NCBI GenBank assembly: GCA_947313935.1
Contig: CAMZNW010000128.1
Span: 1 to 12,605 of the forward strand
Reading direction: 5' to 3'
DNA from: an uncultured Mollicutes bacterium
GTDB lineage: Bacteria > Bacillota_I > Bacilli_A > UBA3375
DNA: 12,605 nucleotides
Shown: positions 1-8,275 of the stretch, piece by piece
Numbering within the stretch: the stretch's first letter is position 1
Layout of the letters: every line of letters begins with the position of its first letter
Notes under the pieces: generated by a model
Database searches by the model: none
What the model saw: the letters and a program-made list of their open reading frames with translations, nothing else
Told to the model about the DNA's origin: nothing
Program-made: the position numbers and the translations under genes

Positions 1-2
1 GT

Positions 3-794
3 AATATTATATGGATGATAATAAGTATTATTATTGTAACTATTATTATTAATTTATTTTTAGTAACATCAATCGGAAATAAAATGTTAAATGAAGGGTA
101 TTTAGTAACATCAAATATAATTAATTCTTTTCATGTTAAATTAAGCGAACATGAATTAAATAGTAAGAATATGAAAGAGTTAAAAGTAGAAAATGAAAAA
201 ATAAAAAAAGACAATATTAAGTTAAAAAATACTAATGAAAAATTAAAAAGCAAAAATGATTTATTAAGTGCAGCTAATGCAAGAAATAAAATAAAATTAG
301 ATAATAAAAAATACAAAACAGTTAATGCTACTATAATTAAAAGAGATTTAGCAACTTGGGAATATGGAGCAACAATAAATGTTGGAAGTGATGAGGGTAT
401 TAAAGAAGGTCAAGCAATTGTAAGTGAGGGAATTTTAATTGGGGTTATTGATAATGTTGATAAAAATTTTGCGCATATGAAATTAATGACTAGCAAAAAT
501 GTAAAGTTAAATGTATTGGGGGAAGCTATTTCTGGTAAACAAGAAATAAATGGTATAGTAAATAAATATAAAAATAAAATGTATGAATTTAAAACCATTT
601 CAAGTAATGATAATTTAAATAAAGGTGATGTTATTTATACAAATGGATATCAAAAATTAATTCCACAAGGAATTGAAATAGGACATGTAGTTGATATACA
701 AGTAGATGACATAATGGGGAATACGTATATGGTCAGTCCTAGCATTAATAGTGATGATGTACGTTATGTACAGGTGATTTTAAATGATAATTAA
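3..794 (+). CDS. mreC: Rod-shape-determining protein MreC (5' end probably outside the window)
   Basis: MreC is a bitopic membrane protein. It links the MreB cytoskeleton and MreD to the peptidoglycan-elongation enzymes on the outer face of the membrane. Numbering from the ATG at 15, residues 1-19 are a hydrophobic membrane anchor. Residues about 46-95 are a Lys/Glu/Asn-rich coiled coil. From about residue 103 comes the paired beta-barrel MreC domain, with recognisable GATINVGSDEGIKEGQ, a GILIGVIDNV strand, a GDVIYTNG turn and IPQGIEIGHV near residue 216. The ATG at 15 starts directly inside the hydrophobic segment, has no ribosome-binding site, and lacks the short basic cytoplasmic tail usual for the family. 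The frame stays open to base 3. I therefore infer the true start lies upstream and the gene is partial here. Its 3' end overlaps mreD by 11 nt. Confidence 0.9.
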   Translation, partial: NIIWMIISIIIVTIIINLFLVTSIGNKMLNEGYLVTSNIINSFHVKLSEHELNSKNMKELKVENEKIKKDNIKLKNTNEKLKSKNDLLSAANARNKIKLDNKKYKTVNATIIKRDLATWEYGATINVGSDEGIKEGQAIVSEGILIGVIDNVDKNFAHMKLMTSKNVKLNVLGEAISGKQEINGIVNKYKNKMYEFKTISSNDNLNKGDVIYTNGYQKLIPQGIEIGHVVDIQVDDIMGNTYMVSPSINSDDVRYVQVILNDN

Positions 795-1308
795 AAATAA
801 CACTTCAATTTTTATTAAATTAGTAATGGCTTATATAATTTTAATATTATGCAATAGTAATATTATATTTTTAAACAAATTTCAACCATATGTATTTCCA
901 ATGGTTATTTTTTTGGCATATTTAGTATTTTTAGATAAAGAACAATTAAAAATAGGTACTAATAAATATTTAGCAATAATTTTTGGTGTATTTACAGGGT
1001 TAGTAAATTATGATTATATATATATATATGTAATATTATTTTATATGATAGTAAAGTTAATGTATATAATAAATAAAAAAGAAGATATAAAATTCAAATT
1101 ATTTTTAAAAATTGGAATATTGATTAGAGTATATAGTATACTTATAAGTATACTAAACATTATAAATTATGATGTTATTTTTAATATAAATAATATATTA
1201 AAGTTAATATTAATTCAAATATGTATTAATACATTAATTATATATTTAGTTTTTCTTCAAGTAAATAAACGAAATTGGAATTCTTCATCTAAGCGATATT
1301 ATTGGTAA
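784..1308 (+). CDS. mreD: Probable rod-shape-determining membrane protein MreD
   Basis: This is a small, very hydrophobic protein of 174 aa, the usual MreD size. Membrane segments are visible at roughly residues 9-30, 36-50, 62-75, 78-96, 104-127 and 138-160. MreD is poorly conserved in sequence, so the call rests mainly on the position directly after mreC, the length and the topology. In known systems MreD sits in the membrane and partners MreC in the elongation complex. The ATG at 784 lies inside the end of mreC (11-nt overlap) and is preceded by AGGTG at 772-776 with 7-nt spacing, which suggests translational coupling. The gene contains a (TA)n tract near 1015-1029 and a 22-bp perfect palindrome at 1134-1155. 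In several Firmicutes minCD follows mreD; here addB does. Confidence 0.78.
   Translation: MIIKNNTSIFIKLVMAYIILILCNSNIIFLNKFQPYVFPMVIFLAYLVFLDKEQLKIGTNKYLAIIFGVFTGLVNYDYIYIYVILFYMIVKLMYIINKKEDIKFKLFLKIGILIRVYSILISILNIINYDVIFNINNILKLILIQICINTLIIYLVFLQVNKRNWNSSSKRYYW
1015..1029. repeat. Short TA dinucleotide tract in mreD
   Basis: Fifteen bases of strictly alternating T and A encode part of the Tyr-Ile run YDYIYIYV in a membrane segment. A change of one repeat unit would shift the frame, because the unit is not a multiple of three. Confidence 0.6.
1134..1155. repeat. 22-bp perfect palindrome inside mreD
   Basis: The half-site TAGTATACTTA (1134-1144) is followed immediately by its exact reverse complement (1145-1155), giving a palindrome with no spacer. 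It includes two G-C pairs per arm and lies in the sequence coding for membrane-segment residues of MreD. It could be a cruciform or operator, or chance in AT-rich DNA. Confidence 0.55.
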
Positions 1309-1317
1309 GGGGTAAAT

Positions 1318-3528
1318 ATGAATATACATAATTATGAAGATTTATTATTGAAAATTAGTAAAATAAATCAAATGAAATATTTAGTAGTTGCTAGTAGTTT
1401 AAAAAAACAATTATTAATAGATTTAGATGATATGGTACATGTTAAAATTATTAGTTATAAAGAATATTTAAGATTGTATGATAATGAAATATCACCAGAG
1501 TTATTAAATGTATTATACAGAGAAAGTAATAATTATTATGAAGCTAAAATTATAATGGATGTCTTAAAAAAATATCATAAAATAAATTTAGAAAATAAAA
1601 AGATAAAAAAATTAAATAAAATATATCAAGATAATCTCCATTTAATAAAATCATCTAAAAATAAAAAAATCCCTGTAATAACAAGTTATAGTTACAATAA
1701 TGAAGAAGAATTATTGTTAGAAAATAGTAAAAAAGAAGTTTTAATTAATGCATATAAAACTGAAGAAGAAGAAATTACAGATGTAGCAATTAAAATAAAA
1801 AAATTATTAAATGAAGGAGTTGTTCCAAGTGCAATAGATTTATATTTTCCTGAAGTCCTAAAGCCGAAAGTTTTAAGTATTTTTTATATGTTTAAAATTA
1901 ATATAGTAAATAGTTATAAAATTGCATTAATAACTGATAAGAATGTAGCTAAATTTATTAAATCATATCAGTTAGATGATCTTAATGATGCATCAAAAGA
2001 ATGTAAAAATGAAGTAATAAAAATAATCAATATGTATGGATTGGAAAATAAAGAAATTGTAATTAAAGAAATAAAACAAAAGATGTATATTAATAGTATG
2101 TATGAAAATTGTATTAATATAGTAGAATTAGAAGAAATTAATATTTTTAATCATGTATTTTTAATGGGGATGCAGGTAGATAAATTTTTAAAAGTAGATT
2201 TAAATAATCAATATTTATCTGATGATATTTTACAACACCTTGAATTAGAAACTTCAATAATAAAAAATAAAAATAGGAAATATTTATTAAAATATTTAAT
2301 TAATAATACCCAGTATTTAAATTTAAGTTATACAAGTGTTATTAATAATAAACCTTGTATGTATGAACGAGTATTAAATGAATTTCCAATAAAAATTGAA
2401 GATAAGTTATGTTATTTAGTTAAAGAAAGATATAATGATACTTATGATAAATATGTTTTAAAAGAGCAATTAGAAATATATAAAATATATAAAAAGGTTA
2501 ATTATCAAATAAAATATTTATATAATAATCTCTCTTTGCCAGAAAATTATGATAATCAATATATTAAGAGTAAAGAGTATCATTATAACGAAGTTATGAA
2601 GTTGTCTTCTTCAAGTATTCAAGAATTTTATGAATGTAGTTATAAGTTTTATTTAAGTAAAGTTTTAAAAATAAAACAATTTAAAACAAATAATACATTA
2701 GTAATTGGTTTATACATTCATCTTATTTTAGAAAAATATTATACACCAGATAGTCAAAAATCAATAAAAAAAGTAATTCATGAAAACAAACAAGAGTATT
2801 TTAATAATTATGAGGGATGTATTAGTAAAAAAAACTTCTATTTTAATAAAACAAATAAATTTATAGAACAATTAGTTTTAGTACTAGATGAACAATTTGA
2901 TAAAATGAGTTTTGAAATTATAGATGTAGAAGATAATTATATGAATGAATATAGTTATGATTTAAAAGATAATTTTTATTTAGTTGGAAAGATAGATTTA
3001 GTATTACAATCTAAGGATGATTTTGTAGTAATAGATTATAAGACTGGTCAAGCAAAATTAGATTTTAAAGATATTAATTTAGGGTTAGATTTACAAAATT
3101 TAATTTATTTTATATTATTAGAAAAAAAACACCCTAAAGTTAATTTTGCTGGAACATATCGTCAAAAAATAGCACCATTATATTCTTATAAACATGAAGA
3201 TACAAACTTAAAAAAAATAGTTGAATTGTCTGGAATTACAAATAATTATATGATTGATAAAATTAATGTAGATAATTTGTCTGGAGTAAAGTATAAAAAA
3301 GATGGTACTTTAACTAAAAACAGTACAACGAAAATATGGAATCAAGTAGACTTTGAAGAAAATAAAGCTCTAGTATTACAAAAAATAGAAGGTGTTAAAA
3401 ATGCAACACTAAATGGAGATTTTTTAATTAATCCTAAAATTAATCAAAAAGGTGATAATTTATCATGTAAGTATTGTTCATATGAAATAATTTGCAATAA
3501 AAAAAAGCGTAATTTTGAAAGGGTGTAA
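1318..3528 (+). CDS. addB: AddB-type subunit of the ATP-dependent helicase-nuclease, compact form
   Basis: AddB (RexB) pairs with AddA to resect double-strand breaks for RecA-dependent repair. The C-terminal PD-(D/E)XK nuclease domain is clear: LSSSSIQEFYECSYKFYL (429-446), GxxxH..xE (H468, E472), GKIDLV (D560), VVIDYKTG (D573, K575) and Q593xxxY597. Four cysteines match the family's Fe-S staple: C440 and the CX2CX5C set C717, C720, C726. The middle (about 150-190 and 278-360) resembles the inactive helicase-2 part of AddB, including VFLMGMQVDKF and LNLSYTS. At 736 aa it is far shorter than the 1100 or more residues usual for AddB. The N-terminus has no GxGxGKT Walker A motif where B. subtilis AddB has one, so the loss affects the helicase-like half. 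The start follows AAGGGG at 1307-1312. The stop TAA overlaps the addA ATG (TAATG), as expected for subunits made together. Confidence 0.88.
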   Translation: MNIHNYEDLLLKISKINQMKYLVVASSLKKQLLIDLDDMVHVKIISYKEYLRLYDNEISPELLNVLYRESNNYYEAKIIMDVLKKYHKINLENKKIKKLNKIYQDNLHLIKSSKNKKIPVITSYSYNNEEELLLENSKKEVLINAYKTEEEEITDVAIKIKKLLNEGVVPSAIDLYFPEVLKPKVLSIFYMFKINIVNSYKIALITDKNVAKFIKSYQLDDLNDASKECKNEVIKIINMYGLENKEIVIKEIKQKMYINSMYENCINIVELEEINIFNHVFLMGMQVDKFLKVDLNNQYLSDDILQHLELETSIIKNKNRKYLLKYLINNTQYLNLSYTSVINNKPCMYERVLNEFPIKIEDKLCYLVKERYNDTYDKYVLKEQLEIYKIYKKVNYQIKYLYNNLSLPENYDNQYIKSKEYHYNEVMKLSSSSIQEFYECSYKFYLSKVLKIKQFKTNNTLVIGLYIHLILEKYYTPDSQKSIKKVIHENKQEYFNNYEGCISKKNFYFNKTNKFIEQLVLVLDEQFDKMSFEIIDVEDNYMNEYSYDLKDNFYLVGKIDLVLQSKDDFVVIDYKTGQAKLDFKDINLGLDLQNLIYFILLEKKHPKVNFAGTYRQKIAPLYSYKHEDTNLKKIVELSGITNNYMIDKINVDNLSGVKYKKDGTLTKNSTTKIWNQVDFEENKALVLQKIEGVKNATLNGDFLINPKINQKGDNLSCKYCSYEIICNKKKRNFERV

Positions 3529-6500
3529 TGTTTACTGATGATCAAAAAAAAGCAATTTTTACGCGAAACAAAAACATATTAGTAAGTGCAGGTGCAGGTT
3601 CTGGAAAAACTGCAGTTTTAAAGCAACGGGTGCTTGAATATTTAAAAGAAGGTGTTAATATAGATGAATTATTGATTTTAACATTTACTAATGATGCTGC
3701 AATTGAAATGCGAACAAGAATTCTCGATGGGATTAATCAAGAAGAACTTAATGAACAATTAGAACATTTAGAGTATGCTAATATTACAACCTTTGATGCA
3801 TATAATTTAAAACTTGTTAAAGAGTATCAGTATTTATTAAATATCGATAAAAATGTTGCAATTGCTGATCCAATATTATTAGATATGATGGTGAAAAAAA
3901 CACTAGATAATATTTTACTAAAATATTATGTTAATTTGACAAGTGGATTTGAAAGTTTAATAAATAATTATACAATTTTTGATGATGGAATATTAAAAGA
4001 AAAAATCATTAAATTATATCATGAAAAACAAAATATTTTTAATTTAAAAGATGTTAATATTGTTTATAGTGAAGAAATAGTAAATGAAAAGTTTGCAATT
4101 TTTGAAATTTATCTAACTGAAATAATAAAAAAAATTACAATGTTGTTAAATAGGTTAAAAAGTGTATGTAGTGAAGAAAATGAAAAAGAATATTTTATGA
4201 AATTATATTTATGTTATGAACAATTATTAAATAGTAAATATTATGATGAAATATATCAAAATTTAACTAATTTAGATAAGAGACCAAATATTAGTAAAAA
4301 TTTTATAAATGAACCTGATATTACTCAAATTAATAATGAAATAAAAGACCAAATAAGTGATTTAAAAGAAATTTGTAATATTCCAACCAAACATGAATAT
4401 ATAAAAAATTTATTAGATACTTCAGAAATAGCTCAAATATTAGAAGAAATAATTAAAAAACTTGAACAAGAAGTATGGGAGTTTAAAATTAAAAATAATA
4501 TGTTTGATTTTGCAGATATTACAAAACTTGCTATTTCTTTATTAGAAAATAATAGAGATATTAAAATGAATGTACAAGAAAGATTTATAGAAGTAATGAT
4601 TGATGAATATCAAGATACAAATGATTTTCAAAATTATTTTATTAGCTTAATAACAAAAAATAATGCTTATATGGTTGGTGATGTTAAGCAGGCAATTTAT
4701 GGTTTTAGAAATGCAAACCCTAAAAATTTCATCGAACTTGAAAATAAATACACAAAAGATGATTCTTTGGGTGATGTAATTAAGTTAACTAAAAATTTTC
4801 GTTCACGTATTGAAGTGCTTAAAGGGATAAATCAAATTTTTAGTGATTTAATGACTACGAATTATGGTGGGGTAAATTACAATGATAATCATAGTCTACA
4901 GTTTGGAAATAATAATTATATAGATGATTTAAATTTAAATGATTATAATTTTTCAATTTTAAATTATGATAAAGAGTTAATAGCTGAAAATGATATTGAA
5001 ATAATGGATAAATATTTAGAACCATTTATAATAGGATTAGATATTTTAAAAAAAATAAAAGATAAATACCAAATAAGAGATTTAAAAACAAAGTCATATC
5101 GAGATTGTCGTTATGAAGATTTTGTTATTTTAACTCGTAAAAAAAGTAATTATTCATATTATATGGAAGTATTTGAATTTTTAAAGATAACTTTGAATTC
5201 ACAACAAGAACCATCATTTAAAGATAAACCAGACATTAAAGTTTTAAATATAATTTTTAATGTAATTAATGTTCATGAAAATAGTTCAGAATATAAATTT
5301 TACTTTATTGCATTATTAAGGAGTTTTGTCTTTAATATTAGTGATGAAGATATAGAAAAATTTCAATTAAAAGGGATTGAATCAAAAGAAATATTAGAAG
5401 TAAGTAGATTAATTAAAGAACAAAGAAAAAGTATAAATCTTAGTTTAGAAGAACAATTTGATCAAATATTATCTCGTTATGAAAAAATAAAAAAAGTCAT
5501 TGTAATACAAGAAATAAGTAATGTTGACAAAAGATTATTATATTTAAGAAATATTTGTATTACTCTTGATTTAGGAGGATACGTAAATAAAACATTACTT
5601 GAGTTTTTTACATATTTAAATGAAAGTAAAAAAGATGTTAACTTAAAAATAGACACAAAAGATTTAAATGCAGTAAGTTTAATGACAATTTATAAATCGA
5701 AGGGACTAGAATTTCCAATAGTTTATATAGCAGAATTAAATTCAAAATTATTTAGAACTGATACTAAAACTGATTTTATGTATACACAAGATGAAACAAT
5801 TTTAGTTCCATATGTACATGAGTATAAAAAATATCATCAATTTAATGAATATTTGATTAAAAGAAAAAAGAAGAAAAATGATATATCAGAACAAGTTCGA
5901 TTATTTTATGTTGCACTTACACGAGCAAAAGAACAGTTTATTTTTGTTTCAGGAAGCGATTTTAGTAAATTAGACACTGAATATAAAAGTTTTAATTCGT
6001 TTTTAAAAGTACAAGGAGATCGTTTAAAATTAAATATAAATTTTAAAAATAATTTACCAAAAGAAATTATTATGGAATTTAATAATACAAATAAAACTAA
6101 AACAATAACTCAAGAAAATAAGTTTAAAATAGAAGATATTAAGTACACATATAATGATCAAGTTATTATAAAAAATAAAGTTATTATAAAACAAGCAAGT
6201 AAAAAAGTATTAAATGTTTTAGACACTAAAAAGTTAGAAAATATTACTTTAGGAAATGAATTACATAAAATTTTAGAATGGGTTGACTTTAAAGATTTAC
6301 CAAAAGAATATGAATCAAAGTTAGTGGAAGAAATATTAAATAAAATGATAATGCACCAAGAGTTTAGTGAGTATATAAATTGTTATCAAGAATATGAATT
6401 TTATAATGATAATATTCATGGTATAATTGATTGTATTTTAGAATTTAAAGATTATTATTTAATTATTGATTATAAATTGAATGATTTAAATGATGATAAT

Positions 6501-6614
6501 TATTCAAAACAATTAGCAATATATAAAGAATTTTTAATAAGCAAAGTAAATAAGCCAGTAAAAACTGCATTATATTCTTTGATGTTAGATGAAATAAAAT
6601 ATATTGAGGAGTAA
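3528..6614 (+). CDS. addA: AddA-type UvrD/Rep-family helicase-nuclease subunit
   Basis: AddA (RexA) is the 3'-5' helicase motor and second nuclease of the AddAB break-resection enzyme. All superfamily 1A motifs are visible: Q motif (Q6), Walker A AGAGSGKT (21-28), Ia ILTFTNDAAIEMR (50-62), II IDEYQDT (D359, E360), III VGDVKQAIYGFR (383-394), IV NFRSR (423-427), V MTIYKSKGLEFPIV (719-732) and VI VRLFYVALTRAKE (790-802). The C-terminal PD-(D/E)XK nuclease domain has GNELHKILEW (H913, E917), GIIDC (D968), IIDYK (D981, K983) and Q995xxxY999. At 1028 aa it is somewhat shorter than the roughly 1200 residues common in the family, but no catalytic motif is missing. It overlaps addB by one base. The fhs start follows its stop by one base. 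Confidence 0.96.
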   Translation: MFTDDQKKAIFTRNKNILVSAGAGSGKTAVLKQRVLEYLKEGVNIDELLILTFTNDAAIEMRTRILDGINQEELNEQLEHLEYANITTFDAYNLKLVKEYQYLLNIDKNVAIADPILLDMMVKKTLDNILLKYYVNLTSGFESLINNYTIFDDGILKEKIIKLYHEKQNIFNLKDVNIVYSEEIVNEKFAIFEIYLTEIIKKITMLLNRLKSVCSEENEKEYFMKLYLCYEQLLNSKYYDEIYQNLTNLDKRPNISKNFINEPDITQINNEIKDQISDLKEICNIPTKHEYIKNLLDTSEIAQILEEIIKKLEQEVWEFKIKNNMFDFADITKLAISLLENNRDIKMNVQERFIEVMIDEYQDTNDFQNYFISLITKNNAYMVGDVKQAIYGFRNANPKNFIELENKYTKDDSLGDVIKLTKNFRSRIEVLKGINQIFSDLMTTNYGGVNYNDNHSLQFGNNNYIDDLNLNDYNFSILNYDKELIAENDIEIMDKYLEPFIIGLDILKKIKDKYQIRDLKTKSYRDCRYEDFVILTRKKSNYSYYMEVFEFLKITLNSQQEPSFKDKPDIKVLNIIFNVINVHENSSEYKFYFIALLRSFVFNISDEDIEKFQLKGIESKEILEVSRLIKEQRKSINLSLEEQFDQILSRYEKIKKVIVIQEISNVDKRLLYLRNICITLDLGGYVNKTLLEFFTYLNESKKDVNLKIDTKDLNAVSLMTIYKSKGLEFPIVYIAELNSKLFRTDTKTDFMYTQDETILVPYVHEYKKYHQFNEYLIKRKKKKNDISEQVRLFYVALTRAKEQFIFVSGSDFSKLDTEYKSFNSFLKVQGDRLKLNINFKNNLPKEIIMEFNNTNKTKTITQENKFKIEDIKYTYNDQVIIKNKVIIKQASKKVLNVLDTKKLENITLGNELHKILEWVDFKDLPKEYESKLVEEILNKMIMHQEFSEYINCYQEYEFYNDNIHGIIDCILEFKDYYLIIDYKLNDLNDDNYSKQLAIYKEFLISKVNKPVKTALYSLMLDEIKYIEE

Positions 6615-6615
6615 G
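6606..6615 (+). promoter_or_regulatory. Ribosome-binding site that decides the fhs start
   Basis: GAGGAG at 6606-6611, followed by TAAG, precedes the ATG at 6616. The addA stop codon (6612-6614) sits in the spacer. A TTG at 6604 is in frame but would place the start before its own Shine-Dalgarno sequence and add four residues absent from typical Fhs, so ATG 6616 is preferred. The same string AGGAGTAAGATGAAAA recurs at the hflX start (8267-8282). Confidence 0.85.
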
Positions 6616-8268
6616 ATGAAAACAGATATTGAGATAGCTCAAATAGCAGAATTAAAATCAATTCAAGAAATAGCAAGTAAGTTAGGTTTAGAACATGATG
6701 AAATAGAATTGTATGGTAATAATAAAGCTAAAATTAATCGAGTTGCTAAACAAAAAAAAGGACAAGTTGTTTTAGTAACTTCAGTTAATCCAACTAAAAG
6801 TGGTGAAGGGAAATCTACTATAATGATTGGATTATCAGATAGTTTAAATTATTTAAATAAATCAAGTATTGTTTGTATGCGTGAACCATCAATGGGACCT
6901 GTATTTGGCTTGAAAGGTGGAGCATGTGGTGGTGGATATGCGCAAGTAGTACCGATGCAAGATATTAATCTTCATTTTACAGGTGATATTCATGCAATTA
7001 CAAGTGCGAATAATTTAATATGTGCATGTATTGATAATCATATTTATCAAGGGAATAGTCTTGGTTTTGCATTAGATAAAATTTACTTTAAACGTGTAGT
7101 AGATATGAATGATCGAGCTTTAAGAGATGTAACAGTAGGATTAGGTAACAAATTTAATGGGATTGAACGTTGTGAAGGATTTGATATAACAGTTGCATCA
7201 GAATTAATGGCTATTTTATGTTTAAGTCAAAATATTAATGATTTAAAACAACGAGTTAATAAAATATTAATTGCTAATAATAATAATAATGAACCAATTT
7301 ATTTAAAAGATTTATTAATAGGTGATGCAGTAACTCTTTTATTACAAGAAGCTATAAAACCTAATTTAGTGCAAACATTATATAATAACCCAGTTTTAAT
7401 ACATGGTGGACCTTTTGCAAATATTGCACAAGGGACAAATTCAGTAATTGCAACAAAATTAGGATTAGAACTAGGAGATATAGTTGTAACAGAAGCAGGT
7501 TTTGGTGCGGATTTAGGTTTTGAAAAATATCTGGATATTAAGGCTCGTGATAAAAGGGTATCTCCTGATTGTGTAGTAATAGTAGTAACCATAAAAGCAA
7601 TTAAAACTCATGCTTATGTAGCAGATGAAGATTTGGCAAATGAAGATTTAGCAGCAATCAAAATAGGGCTTATTAATTTAAAACAACATTTAAAAATTGT
7701 CGAAACAAGTAATATAAATTATGTAGTAGCTTTAAATAAGTTTCCAACAGATACATTAAAAGAAATAACTTTTGTTGAAGAAGAATTAAAAAAAATTGAT
7801 GTGAAAGTTGCTCTTGTAACTTCATTTGTTGACGGGCAAAAAGGTGCGATAGATTTAGCTAATATTGTTTTAGATGAATTAAAAACTCCGAAGGAAATGA
7901 AAAATTTTTATGATTTAGAAGATGATATTGAAACAAAATTATTAAAGGTAGTTCAAAAAGTTTATGGAGCACAAGGATTTAATCTAGAAACAAGAGCACG
8001 AGAAGATTTGATACAAATAAAAAATTTAAATTTAGAACATTTACCAATATGTATTGCTAAAACACCAGTTTCTTTGTCTGATGATCCAAAAAAATTAGGT
8101 GCTCCAAGTGGTTATATAATGAATTTTAGTCATTTTAAAATAAATAGTGGAGCTGGATTTATTGTATGTTATGCTGGTAATATTATGACAATGCCGGGAT
8201 TAAATAAATTTCCTAATGCACAAAATATTAAAATTGATGAACATGGTGTAGTTTCCGGCTTAAGTTAG
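6616..8268 (+). CDS. fhs: Formate-tetrahydrofolate ligase
   Basis: Fhs uses ATP to join formate to tetrahydrofolate, giving 10-formyl-THF for purine and formyl-Met synthesis; it acts in the cytosol. With the ATG at 6616 the protein is 550 aa, close to the family's usual 555-560. The N-terminus MKTDIEIAQIAELK, then IELYGNNKAKI, is typical. The ATP loop reads PTKSGEGKST (59-68), a variant of the usual PTPAGEGKTT. Strong family blocks follow: REPSMGPVFGLKGGACGGGY, VVPMQDINLHFTGDIHAI, EGFDITVASELMAILCLS, and near the C-terminus INSGAGFIVCYAGNIMTMPGLNKFP. It lies one base after addA and 7 nt before hflX, so it is probably co-transcribed with them, although its pathway is unrelated. The stop codon TAG supplies part of the hflX ribosome-binding site. 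Confidence 0.97.
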   Translation: MKTDIEIAQIAELKSIQEIASKLGLEHDEIELYGNNKAKINRVAKQKKGQVVLVTSVNPTKSGEGKSTIMIGLSDSLNYLNKSSIVCMREPSMGPVFGLKGGACGGGYAQVVPMQDINLHFTGDIHAITSANNLICACIDNHIYQGNSLGFALDKIYFKRVVDMNDRALRDVTVGLGNKFNGIERCEGFDITVASELMAILCLSQNINDLKQRVNKILIANNNNNEPIYLKDLLIGDAVTLLLQEAIKPNLVQTLYNNPVLIHGGPFANIAQGTNSVIATKLGLELGDIVVTEAGFGADLGFEKYLDIKARDKRVSPDCVVIVVTIKAIKTHAYVADEDLANEDLAAIKIGLINLKQHLKIVETSNINYVVALNKFPTDTLKEITFVEEELKKIDVKVALVTSFVDGQKGAIDLANIVLDELKTPKEMKNFYDLEDDIETKLLKVVQKVYGAQGFNLETRAREDLIQIKNLNLEHLPICIAKTPVSLSDDPKKLGAPSGYIMNFSHFKINSGAGFIVCYAGNIMTMPGLNKFPNAQNIKIDEHGVVSGLS

Positions 8269-8275
8269 GAGTAAG

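Noticed and set aside
3544..3551. Run of eight A at codons 6-8 of addA as a programmed frameshift or phase switch
   Set aside because: Runs of seven or eight A are common in this AT-rich window (also near 2827, 3123 and 3500), and the frame is intact on both sides; nothing marks this one as special.
7299..7592. Minus-strand 97-aa open frame opposite fhs
   Set aside because: It lies wholly within a conserved part of fhs; there is no sign of an independent gene.
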